Assembly: GCF_013214165.1 (NCBI RefSeq)
Contig: NZ_JABSSM010000026.1
Span: 1 to 64,000, forward strand
Length of the DNA: 64,000 nucleotides
Origin: Shewanella sp.
Lineage (GTDB): Bacteria > Pseudomonadota > Gammaproteobacteria > Enterobacterales > Shewanellaceae
Direction of reading: 5' to 3'
Part shown: positions 47,745 to 56,287 of the stretch, one piece after another
How the letters are laid out: each line of letters begins with the position of its first letter
How positions within the stretch are numbered: the stretch's first letter is position 1
Made by a program: the position numbers and the translations under genes
The notes under the pieces: model-generated
Databases searched by the model: none
Seen by the model: only the letters and a program-made list of their open reading frames with translations
What the model was told of the DNA's origin: nothing

Positions 47745-48289
47745 AGTCACTCTATAAATCTATTGGTATACAAACATTGCGCCACATCTTATATCAGATC
47801 CACTAAAACACACACCCGATGACTTAAATTAGCTCAAGTCCCGCAAGCTTAATATCGAGGCTAGCCCAGCTTGGTGCGGCTATATTACCAATCCCCTGTA
47901 ACTCGTTAGCCATTAAGACTTAATATCAATCCCACTTCATTGGTCCCGCTGACACGTCAGGCATCAAATGTTGCCACTAAGCCTATGATTGTCACCTAGG
48001 GTCTTAGGCAAGTTGAAGCAATAATAGATAAGACTATATCCACCTGATTTGTATGGATATATATTAGATGAAATGCTTATATGTAAATTTATGATGTAAA
48101 TAGTGCGTTTATTTTTCGACACTGAAAAAAAATTCTCGCTAAAAAAAAAGAGCCTCTGCCGAAACGTTTCTGTACCTAGATATTAATATCACACTGATTA
48201 TTAACGTGAATACAACAACAATCAGATGTTAACCCCCCATAAGTATTATTTACTGTTAGTTTACTTTTGTGATTCTTAACCAAAACCCA
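47745..48289. other. Intergenic region upstream of the Fur-box porin operon
   Basis: About 545 AT-rich bases between divergent genes. The DUF3581 promoter should lie near 47750. No hairpin, RNA or small gene is recognised. Confidence 0.5.
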
Positions 48290-48308
48290 AATGATAATAG
48301 TTTGCATT
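48290..48308 (+). promoter_or_regulatory. Probable Fur box before the porin/FMN/PepSY operon
   Basis: AATGATAATAGTTTGCATT matches about 16 of 19 positions of the Fur consensus, with the left half perfect. It lies about 65 bases upstream of the porin start. Confidence 0.55.
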
Positions 48309-48372
48309 ACTCAAATCATTTGAATAGAATCCCCCTAAATTTAATAACCCTCCATTTACAATAGGGAAAAGA

Positions 48373-49545
48373 ATGATGAAGAAAACTATAATTGCTAGCG
48401 TTTTGTTTAGCATCTTCGCATCTCAAGCAGCATTTGCATCGGATGAGACTCAAGAGCTAAGAAAAGTGATCGAACAACAGCAGCAAGTGTTACAAGATCT
48501 TGAGCGCCGCCTCGATGAGACCGAGAAACGCGTCGAAAAGACTGCCGACGTAGTAGAAGCGACAGCCGAGTCTAAGAGTGCCACTACACTCGGTGGTTAT
48601 GGTGAGCTTCACTACAACAACATCTCTAATAACCAGACTGGCAAAGATAAGAAAGAAGTCGATTTCCACCGCTTCGTGCTCTTCGTCGGCCATGAATTCA
48701 CAGAGAGCACCCGCTTCTTCTCCGAGCTTGAAGTTGAACACTCGATCTCGGGTGATGGCAAGAAAGGTGAAGTTGAGCTAGAGCAGGCCTATATCGAGCA
48801 CGATTTCAACCAGATGCTAACGGGTAAAGCGGGTCTATTCTTGATACCAGTGGGTATCATCAACGAGACTCACGAGCCACCAGCCTTCTACGGTGTCGAG
48901 CGTAATCCGGTCGAGAAGAACATCATCCCTGCCACTTGGTGGGAAGCCGGTATAAACTTAAACATTAAGGCAGCTCCAGGCTTAGCCTTCGATGGTGCTA
49001 TCACTTCTGGTCTATATGTCGATGAGACATATAGCATCCGAGGTGGACGTCAAAAAGTCTCTAAGGCGAAAGCTGAAGATCTCGCTTACACCGCACGGGT
49101 AAAATACACCGCTATTGCAGGCCTAGAGCTTGCTGCTACCGCTCAATACCAGTCAGATCTGACTCAGAGCGCTGGCGGTGTCGACACGGCATCTGCGACC
49201 CTGTTGACTGCACACGTCATCTATAGCATCCAGGGATTCACGGTTAAGGCCCTTTATGCACAGTGGGATATCGACGGTAAAGAAGCTGAAAATTTAGGTC
49301 GTGACCAGCAAAATGGTTGGTACATAGAGCCTGCTTATCGTTTCAACGACAGCTTCGGCGTCTTCGCACGTTACAACGAGTATGATAACGAGGCTGGCAA
49401 CGGCGATGACACCAATATCACTCAGACTAATGTTGGTGTGAACTACTGGTTGCACGAAAACGTCGTGTTCAAGGCTGACTACGAGAAAGTTGGCGGCGCT
49501 AAAGATTCTGACGGTTTCAACCTAGGTATCGGCTACCAGTTCTAA
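48373..49545 (+). CDS. Outer-membrane porin with N-terminal coiled coil
   Basis: The 390-residue protein has a signal peptide (cleavage after about residue 22, FASQAAFA), a short coiled coil (residues about 26-65, with LRKVIEQQQQVLQDLERRLDETEKR), then a beta-barrel ending in a C-terminal aromatic (GIGYQF), the outer membrane assembly signal. It resembles Porin_O_P-type anion porins. It is first in a three-gene group with an FMN-binding and a PepSY protein and has a Fur box upstream, so it may transport an iron complex. Confidence 0.82.
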   Translation: MMKKTIIASVLFSIFASQAAFASDETQELRKVIEQQQQVLQDLERRLDETEKRVEKTADVVEATAESKSATTLGGYGELHYNNISNNQTGKDKKEVDFHRFVLFVGHEFTESTRFFSELEVEHSISGDGKKGEVELEQAYIEHDFNQMLTGKAGLFLIPVGIINETHEPPAFYGVERNPVEKNIIPATWWEAGINLNIKAAPGLAFDGAITSGLYVDETYSIRGGRQKVSKAKAEDLAYTARVKYTAIAGLELAATAQYQSDLTQSAGGVDTASATLLTAHVIYSIQGFTVKALYAQWDIDGKEAENLGRDQQNGWYIEPAYRFNDSFGVFARYNEYDNEAGNGDDTNITQTNVGVNYWLHENVVFKADYEKVGGAKDSDGFNLGIGYQF

Positions 49546-49585
49546 TTAGCCTTAAGCTAAGCGCCCATGAGTAATGAGTGCGAAA

Positions 49586-49620
49586 ATGAGTGCCCTTTAT
49601 CGGGCACTCATCTATATTTT
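49586..49620 (+). terminator. Hairpin between porin and FMN-binding genes
   Basis: ATGAGTGCCC and GGGCACTCAT form a perfect ten-base stem around TTTATC, followed by CTATATTTT. It may terminate or attenuate, giving more porin than downstream products. Confidence 0.75.
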
Positions 49621-49661
49621 AACTAGTTTTAACGATTTTTTCTCCCGCATCCGAGTCTAAT

Positions 49662-50192
49662 ATGAAGTTTACCTCTGTTTACCTGTTAGCTTTCTCATTC
49701 ATTTTTAGCTTAGCCTTGAGTCAATCTGTGCTCGCTCGCGGCGTTTATCAGCAACCAGATGACTTCATTAGTCACGCCTTCAATGCCCCAACGCCCAAGG
49801 CAAGAGTCTTCTGGATAGACGATGAGGCACAGGATGTTATCGAAGAGATATTGTCACATAGATTCAAAAAGATGCGCCTAAGATATTGGCAACAAGAATC
49901 TGAAACCGTTTGGATATTAGAAGAGATAGGTAAAGAGTCGCCGATCACCGTCGGTATCCATATTAAAGATCAGGCGATCGCCCAGACTAAGGTACTGGTT
50001 TATAGAGAGAGCCGCGGCGATGAAGTCAGGCATGATTTCTTTACTGATCAATTTAAATCGGTCAAACTAAAGGATGATCTAAAATTAGATCGTCACATAG
50101 ATGGCATCACAGGTGCAACCCTGTCAGTCAGAGCCTTGACTAAACTGTCTCGCATCGCATTATGGTTAGATGCCCATGTCACCAAAAGTTAA
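49662..50192 (+). CDS. Exported FMN-binding domain protein
   Basis: The 176-residue protein has a signal peptide (ending near LSQSVLARG) and one FMN-binding domain with the flavin-attachment-type motif DGITGATLSVRAL (D147 to T153). In this motif a threonine carries covalently bound FMN, attached by ApbE. It should be a periplasmic electron carrier. It is followed within about 15 bases by the PepSY gene, so they probably work together. Confidence 0.87.
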   Translation: MKFTSVYLLAFSFIFSLALSQSVLARGVYQQPDDFISHAFNAPTPKARVFWIDDEAQDVIEEILSHRFKKMRLRYWQQESETVWILEEIGKESPITVGIHIKDQAIAQTKVLVYRESRGDEVRHDFFTDQFKSVKLKDDLKLDRHIDGITGATLSVRALTKLSRIALWLDAHVTKS

Positions 50193-50206
50193 GCTAAAGT
50201 TTGGCT

Positions 50207-51082
50207 ATGATGCAGGAGGCAGGGCAACCACGAACGATTAAGACTGGAACAATGACTCAAAAGCATCATAGAACTCGAATTAATAGTCAAAGACGACGAA
50301 GTCGCACCAAGCAGCTAAGAAATACCTTAGCCAAGCAATTCCGTTGCTGGCATCGCCGTCTCGGTATATTCAGCGCCCTGTTCATCATGCTAATGGCCAT
50401 TAGCGGCGTGGTTATCAACCATAGCAATCATCTATCCATAGATTCGGCTCCCGTGCAACAAGCCTGGCTACTGGATCATTACGGCATCACTCCACCCAAC
50501 AAGCTTGCTATCTATCAGACCCAGCCCCTCAGTCTTGCCAGCTCAGATAATTTAGTCTGGGTACAACATCGGCTAGCCGTCGAAGCCGACTCTCCCATTA
50601 AAGGTATGCTCACTTTAGGCAAGATGATACTCGCCGTCGACTCGAATAATCTCTACATGGTGTCACAGGATGGCGAGCTGATGGAGAAACAAGATGCTTC
50701 CATGGGCTTCCCCAGAGGCATAGAAGCCATAGGTTTCGATGGCCAAGTCTGGCTAAAGACTCAGGCTGGATACTTCATGGCAGATGATGAGCTTATCGAA
50801 TGGACACCAGCCATGCCGTTTGCCCCCATCTCCTGGTCACAGGTCCTAGATACGCAAACCGCTCAAGCAGAATCGGATACTATCTCCTTACTGGCCCGAT
50901 CGAGTCACCTCACCTGGGAGAGAGTAATATTAGATATTCATAGCGGACGCTTCTTCGGCTCACTCGGCCCCTGGTTTATGGATCTAGTGGCCTTGTCTTT
51001 GATCATCATGGCCATATCGGGGATATATCTATGGCAGCAAGTCCGTCCAAAAAAGAAGGCTCGACTTTCTAGGCACTCGTAG
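50207..51082 (+). CDS. PepSY-associated membrane protein, possible electron-transfer partner
   Basis: The 291-residue protein has an Arg/Lys-rich start, a first membrane segment (FSALFIMLMAISGVVINHSNH) containing the PepSY_TM-family pattern, a periplasmic domain, and a second membrane segment near the C-terminus (ALSLIIMAISGIYLW). PepSY_TM proteins are found beside siderophore receptors and ferric reductases. The start is uncertain: ATG at 50207, 50210 or 50252 are all possible and none has a strong ribosome binding site. It completes the porin/FMN/PepSY set. Confidence 0.75.
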   Translation: MMQEAGQPRTIKTGTMTQKHHRTRINSQRRRSRTKQLRNTLAKQFRCWHRRLGIFSALFIMLMAISGVVINHSNHLSIDSAPVQQAWLLDHYGITPPNKLAIYQTQPLSLASSDNLVWVQHRLAVEADSPIKGMLTLGKMILAVDSNNLYMVSQDGELMEKQDASMGFPRGIEAIGFDGQVWLKTQAGYFMADDELIEWTPAMPFAPISWSQVLDTQTAQAESDTISLLARSSHLTWERVILDIHSGRFFGSLGPWFMDLVALSLIIMAISGIYLWQQVRPKKKARLSRHS

Positions 51083-51109
51083 CTGGGACTTTTAGACCAT
51101 CTCCAGATA

Positions 51110-51149
51110 AAAAAACGCCGAAAATGTAGCAAACATTTTCGGCGTTTTT
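51110..51149. terminator. Bidirectional terminator between convergent PepSY and porin genes
   Basis: AACGCCGAAAATG and CATTTTCGGCGTT form a perfect thirteen-base stem around TAGCAAA, with A-rich and T-rich flanks. It serves the genes on both sides. Confidence 0.95.
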
Positions 51150-51187
51150 ATGCTTACAATCGCATCTAAACCAGTGTAATTAATGAG

Positions 51188-52417
51188 TTAGAGCGTATAT
51201 CTGATACCTATGGCTACACCGTCATCTTCAGAGATAGACATTCTCGCCTCTTGCTCCTTGTCTGCACTGGTAAAATCACTGTAGTCTTTACGGGCTTCCA
51301 CATAGAGCACAGTGCTCACATCCCAAACATAGTGCAGGCCTGCAACGACGAATTGACGTTTAAACACGTCGTTTGGATCGGCACTGTTTGGCTGAATAAC
51401 GTAATCGCTGCCCGCATCTAAGATGTTATAAGAGATAAATGGACGTAGGCCGTTATCAAACGTATATGAGAACAAAGATTCGATACCATAAGAGTCATTA
51501 ATTAGACGGCCTAGGTTATCGGTATCGTGATTTTCATTCTTGTTAAAATTGGCGGCGGCATAGAAGCCCTCATCATCGAAACTTCCCCAGGTAGCACCGA
51601 CACCATAAATAAGATCGATCGCGGTGAGCGTTTCACCGGTATGAAAATCCACTTCAAACTCGCCGCGGTTAACACCTGCAGTTAACGTGAGCATATCCGT
51701 AGCCAGATAAGTGATCGCACCGCCGTAGGTCTGATCATAATTGACCTCTTGTGACTCTTCTTTATCCTTTTGTGGATCCTTATCAGCGTTCCAACGTGCT
51801 TCACAATCAGTGCTTAAGTTGAGTGCGGATTCACAGGTATAGAAGGTATCGTGTTTTAGCTGAACTTGAAGTGCGAAGCTAACATCACCGAAACTATTAC
51901 GGTATTGAACTACCTTATCACCACGACCAGTGCCATTTACCGCACCATCAGCCTTATTGTAGGTATAAACACCCGCGGCGTTACCATCCCACAAGAAGCT
52001 ATAGTTAGTGTTATAAACGACGTCGTACCAAGCGCCCCACTGCTTACCTATACTTAATGTACCGTAGGTATCATGGCCAATACCGACGTAACCTAGACGA
52101 TTATGTAAGAAGTCTCCGCTCTGAGACTCGAAGTTACTCTCACTGCTATAAACGATTTCACTGGTACCAAATGGGTTAACGCCCCACTCCAACTTAGTGA
52201 ACGCTTTCCAACCATCGCTCATTACACGAGTGAAACCGAAGTTAATTCGCGATGCGCCGTTAACCACTTCGGTGGCACCTTGGGTATTGATCACACGTGC
52301 GTCAATGAATCCACCAATCTCCACTGCGTTCTTGTCATCTTTAAAAATTTCGATTGCCGCTACTGACGGGGCAAATATAGCGGCTACTAGCGCCGATGCG
52401 AGTACATTGTATTTCAT
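51188..52417 (-). CDS. General porin (Gram-negative porin family)
   Basis: The 409-residue protein has a signal peptide (cleavage after AAIFAPSVAA), then a beta-barrel sequence with alternating hydrophobic residues, the GGFIDARVIN start typical of trimeric porins, and a C-terminal aromatic-rich strand (GVAIGIRYTL). The constriction loop has conserved GNRFGT-like features only loosely. It should let small hydrophilic solutes cross the outer membrane. It is a single-gene unit, with a bidirectional terminator at its 3' side. Confidence 0.85.
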   Translation of the reverse strand: MKYNVLASALVAAIFAPSVAAIEIFKDDKNAVEIGGFIDARVINTQGATEVVNGASRINFGFTRVMSDGWKAFTKLEWGVNPFGTSEIVYSSESNFESQSGDFLHNRLGYVGIGHDTYGTLSIGKQWGAWYDVVYNTNYSFLWDGNAAGVYTYNKADGAVNGTGRGDKVVQYRNSFGDVSFALQVQLKHDTFYTCESALNLSTDCEARWNADKDPQKDKEESQEVNYDQTYGGAITYLATDMLTLTAGVNRGEFEVDFHTGETLTAIDLIYGVGATWGSFDDEGFYAAANFNKNENHDTDNLGRLINDSYGIESLFSYTFDNGLRPFISYNILDAGSDYVIQPNSADPNDVFKRQFVVAGLHYVWDVSTVLYVEARKDYSDFTSADKEQEARMSISEDDGVAIGIRYTL

Positions 52418-52633
52418 CTAGTATTTAATCTTCCTTGGTTTATTCCTCTGCAAGTCGAGAGAATAACAAAAGATTACCAAGGCCTCAAACATCATTAACA
52501 GTTGAAGCGCATTTTTAACGTTAACTTTGATTGTACTCAATATAAACTCAGATAGTATCAATACAAGCAAGCCTGAATGAAGCAGAGTTACATTCTTATT
52601 GCGAGCATGTATTAATGGGCTATAACTCCAGCT

Positions 52634-53500
52634 TCACTCTTCAGTGTTATCTGATAATAAATCTGGATTAACGACTAAATTTCTGACGCCGTGAGCATGA
52701 TCTTCATTGAAGACATTGCCTTTTAACCAGCTAGCCACAGTATTAATATCTAGCTTCATGACCAGAGGACGCACACTCCAGCTTACCTGTAGAGGCGATG
52801 CTTTCTCGTTATATCCAGGCCCAGTCGTTGAACCTGCATATTGCACCGGCTTGCCAGTATTAGCAGGAATATTGAGTGCCTGATGCAGTCCGTTGATCAC
52901 CCCTAATTGAGTCAGTTCGGTAAAATCTCGACCTTCTGCGTCGTGCACCAGCACATACACCTGTGTCTCTACCCGTAATTGAGGATTACTATTTTCCTCA
53001 CTGAGGCAGGCACCGAGAGTTGGGCCAGGACTCACTTGAGCACTCGAGTGGACATAGTGCACCTCTATCGTATCCCCAGGATGTAGGCTGCCGTGCTTGC
53101 TATCACCGAGTGTATGCGGGAGCGGAGTTAACTCGGCTGCAGATAATTGGCCCGAATACTGATATCCACTGCCATTACCATGACCATCTCCATGGCCGGC
53201 ATACTGGGTAAACTCACCACCTCTGTGCTCTGCATTCTTATGAAAATGTATGTTACACAGGTTCATTTTCGAGTATGGAGGAGCCTCAGCAAAAATACGT
53301 GGGTTATTGCCCTTGATGGTGTCAATATCCCGTGGTGATTGAGGACCGTAACCTTTACCCTGAGTATTGAGAGCCAATGTGGCTCTTTGCTCTTGTATCA
53401 CTCGAACAGAAACGCTTAACTCCGCATCCATCGGGGCTGCATGCATATAAAGCGGCAACAGCACGCCAGAGACGCATAATACTCGTAGCAGATTAATCAT
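52634..53500 (-). CDS. Delta-class carbonic anhydrase, exported
   Basis: The 288-residue protein begins with a signal peptide (cleavage near residue 22, MHAAP). The motif LCNIHFHKNAEHRG (H85, H87, H92) matches the zinc-binding signature I recall for delta-class carbonic anhydrases, with a second conserved segment QYAGSTTGPGYNEKASP. This class is best known from diatoms and dinoflagellates and is also annotated in some marine gammaproteobacteria. It should interconvert CO2 and bicarbonate in the periplasm. It stands alone between the porin gene and mrcB. Confidence 0.8.
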   Translation of the reverse strand: MINLLRVLCVSGVLLPLYMHAAPMDAELSVSVRVIQEQRATLALNTQGKGYGPQSPRDIDTIKGNNPRIFAEAPPYSKMNLCNIHFHKNAEHRGGEFTQYAGHGDGHGNGSGYQYSGQLSAAELTPLPHTLGDSKHGSLHPGDTIEVHYVHSSAQVSPGPTLGACLSEENSNPQLRVETQVYVLVHDAEGRDFTELTQLGVINGLHQALNIPANTGKPVQYAGSTTGPGYNEKASPLQVSWSVRPLVMKLDINTVASWLKGNVFNEDHAHGVRNLVVNPDLLSDNTEE

Positions 53501-53898
53501 GATTGTGCCTTGTTATTCATAAGTAGACTCGCGTTATTAGATGAAAGAATACTAGAAGTCTAGATCCCCCCTCATTTGGACGGTAAATAATTTTTCGTGA
53601 TAACTTTATATATACTTACCGCAGCTCCAAAAGACAACATGGCTAAATATGTATATACAAGAGCTGAATCATTATACTCAAAAATTAAGTTTAAAAAGTA
53701 TATTGTTATAATTCCAGATCCCGCCTACCAAAGGTTGCGATGACAGAAATACATTTACTATTTTTTTATATCTTTTGACATTATTGAGCACTGAAGAACA
53801 TTTTTAAACATCCTTCTTAGGTTTTAATACCTTTAGCTGCTTGTTTAGCGAATAAAGATAAGAATATAGCTAAATACTCTTATCTTACTCTGACCACT
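53501..53898. other. AT-rich intergenic region
   Basis: About 400 bases between the carbonic anhydrase gene start and the end of mrcB. It should contain the carbonic anhydrase promoter. No hairpin with a T-tract or small gene was recognised. Confidence 0.5.
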
Positions 53899-56241
53899 TT
53901 AACCACCAGTGAACTTCTGCCACCAAGACAAGGGGTCGCCGCAGTTTTTAGCCGGATGATAGCTGCCACTCAAGGCTGGCAGTGCTATGGTGTTGTCACA
54001 ACCTGCCTCCATCGCTTTACCGGTTAAACGGTCGAAGTGTCCATTAACTACGCCATTGATGGGCGTGCGCCTTAAACTGATAGGAGGACGATTATTGAGG
54101 AAGTCTTGGTAGACGGCCATGGCGCCGCTGCTGCCGTAGAGTCCAGTCTTACCGTTATCGTCGCGGCCAACCCAGATCGCGGCGACGTTACGTTCATCGA
54201 AGCCAGCAAACCAAGAGTCGCGAGAATCGTTACTGGTACCAGTCTTACCCGCAAGGCTAGTGCTTGGGAATGCCTTACCTAAACGAGCCGCCGTGCCAGA
54301 TTGCACCACTTGCATCATGGCATATTGCACCAGGAAGTCTGTTGCAGGGTCTATCGCCTGGCGCTGAGAAATACGTAATACTGGCAGTGGATTATTGTCC
54401 TTGTCTAACACGGCCGTGATAGACGATAGTCGACGATAACGTCCATTATCGGCAATGGTTTGATAGACCTGAGCCACCATCAAGGGTGAGCCATTCACCG
54501 CTCCCAGCAGCATAGAAGGATACTCAGAAATTTTCTCCCTCCAGCCCGCCTTGTCTAAGGTCGTAGCCACACTGCTGACTCCGATAGCCATGCCCAAGTT
54601 CACCGTGGGCACATTCATCGACTTCTTGAAGCCCGTGAGCAGGGGCACCTCACCGCTAAACGTCCTGGTCACATTCTGTGGAGACCAGGTCTTACCATGA
54701 CCATTTTTCAAGGTGATGGGCTGGTCTTTCAGTGGCGTCGCCAGATTATACTTATCCGCTTGATTGAGCGCGGTGGCATAGACAAAAGGTTTTATCAGGG
54801 AGCCTATGGGACGACGTATTTCAACCGCGCGGTTGTAGCCCTTGTAGCCCGGAGACTTATCTCCCACCATGGCAGCAATACCGGCCGTAGCCTTATCGGT
54901 CAACACCATGCCAACCTGAAGCTGCTTATCATTCTTGCCCAATCGAGCCATCACCTTCTTGACCGACTTCTCGGCCGCTTCCTGGGCCATAGGGTCGAGT
55001 GTGGTGTAAACCTTGATGCCCGACTGCTTGAGTAAGGTATCGCCGAAGCGTCTCGCCAGTTCATGTTTCACCACGGCAAAGAAGGCGGGTAACTTTTGAT
55101 GCACGGGTCTATCTGACTTTCTCAACCCCAGAGGAGACTCGACGGCGGCCTTGTACTGGGCAACAGAGATCTTCTGCCCTTCCATCAAGAGCCTAAGCAC
55201 TAGGTCTCGTCGCTCCAGTGCACGCTCGGGAGAACGCCAGGGATTGTAATAAGAAGGCCCTTTAATCACGGCGACTAAGAAAGCTTGTTGAGACAGAGTC
55301 AATTCGGCGATAGGACGACCAAAATAAAACTGAGACGCCAGCCCCATTCCGTGCACGCCGCGGGCCTTATCTTGACCCATGTACACTTCATTGAGATACG
55401 CTTCTAAGATCTCATCTTTGCCATAACGGAAATCTATGATCAAGGCCATCAAGGCTTCACGGGCTTTGCGCACCAGTGAACGCTCACTCGACAAGAAGAA
55501 ATTTTTAGCCAGCTGCTGAGTCAGTGTCGAGCCCCCCTGCACCGTTCTTCCCGCGCTGATGTTGACCATCAAGGCGCGGAGAATGGCTAAAGGGTTCACA
55601 CCATAGTGTTGGTAGAAGCTTCTGTCTTCGACCAAAATAAGGGCTTCTATAATCGATGACGGCATCTTATCGGCTTTGACAAACACCCTATCTTCGCCAT
55701 CGCCGGTGATGATTCGATCCAGTAATACCGGCTCGAGATGGAAGACAGCCAGTTGACGATGATCTTGGGAGCGGGAAACTGAGCTCACACCTTGAGAATC
55801 GAAGCTGATCATCACCCTCAGCTCAGCCTGATCCCCTTGAGGATGCAGAAAAGGCCTACGCCAGAGATCGACTCTGGTTTTAGATGCGGAAAACTCACCA
55901 ACCTGCCTGGGGTTGGCGACCTTACGATAGCCGAGTAGTTTAAGTTCTGAAATTAATTGGCCATGACTGACTGCAGCGCCGGGATAAAGGGCCATGGAAC
56001 GACTGAATACCTGAGCAGGAAGGTGCCATTTTTGCCCTTCAAATTTTCGCGCTATAACCTGATCCAGATAGATGCTGTAAATAGACACAGTGGCGATGAC
56101 AATAACGCCAAGCTTCCAGATAATAGACCAGACTTTACGGCCCCAGCCAGAGGATACTTTTTTAGCCGAAGACTTTTTACGCGGCTTAGCTTTAGATGGT
56201 GCTTTCTTAGCACCTTGTTTAGATACGGCTTTGTTTGTCAT
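53899..56241 (-). CDS. mrcB: Penicillin-binding protein 1B
   Basis: Bifunctional peptidoglycan glycosyltransferase and transpeptidase. The 780-residue protein has a Lys-rich cytoplasmic start, one membrane segment (about residues 38-60), a UB2H-like region, the glycosyltransferase GT51 domain (with EDRSFYQHYGVNP and GGSTLTQQLAKN), and a transpeptidase domain with Ser in RPIGSLIKPF, SMN, and the KTGT motif. All match E. coli PBP1B. Its start is 46 bases after hrpB ends, and both run the same way, as in E. coli. Confidence 0.95.
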   Translation of the reverse strand: MTNKAVSKQGAKKAPSKAKPRKKSSAKKVSSGWGRKVWSIIWKLGVIVIATVSIYSIYLDQVIARKFEGQKWHLPAQVFSRSMALYPGAAVSHGQLISELKLLGYRKVANPRQVGEFSASKTRVDLWRRPFLHPQGDQAELRVMISFDSQGVSSVSRSQDHRQLAVFHLEPVLLDRIITGDGEDRVFVKADKMPSSIIEALILVEDRSFYQHYGVNPLAILRALMVNISAGRTVQGGSTLTQQLAKNFFLSSERSLVRKAREALMALIIDFRYGKDEILEAYLNEVYMGQDKARGVHGMGLASQFYFGRPIAELTLSQQAFLVAVIKGPSYYNPWRSPERALERRDLVLRLLMEGQKISVAQYKAAVESPLGLRKSDRPVHQKLPAFFAVVKHELARRFGDTLLKQSGIKVYTTLDPMAQEAAEKSVKKVMARLGKNDKQLQVGMVLTDKATAGIAAMVGDKSPGYKGYNRAVEIRRPIGSLIKPFVYATALNQADKYNLATPLKDQPITLKNGHGKTWSPQNVTRTFSGEVPLLTGFKKSMNVPTVNLGMAIGVSSVATTLDKAGWREKISEYPSMLLGAVNGSPLMVAQVYQTIADNGRYRRLSSITAVLDKDNNPLPVLRISQRQAIDPATDFLVQYAMMQVVQSGTAARLGKAFPSTSLAGKTGTSNDSRDSWFAGFDERNVAAIWVGRDDNGKTGLYGSSGAMAVYQDFLNNRPPISLRRTPINGVVNGHFDRLTGKAMEAGCDNTIALPALSGSYHPAKNCGDPLSWWQKFTGG

Positions 56242-56287
56242 CTTTATTCCGAAAAAAGGTTTCAGCTCCTAGGGTTAAGCTCAGGAG

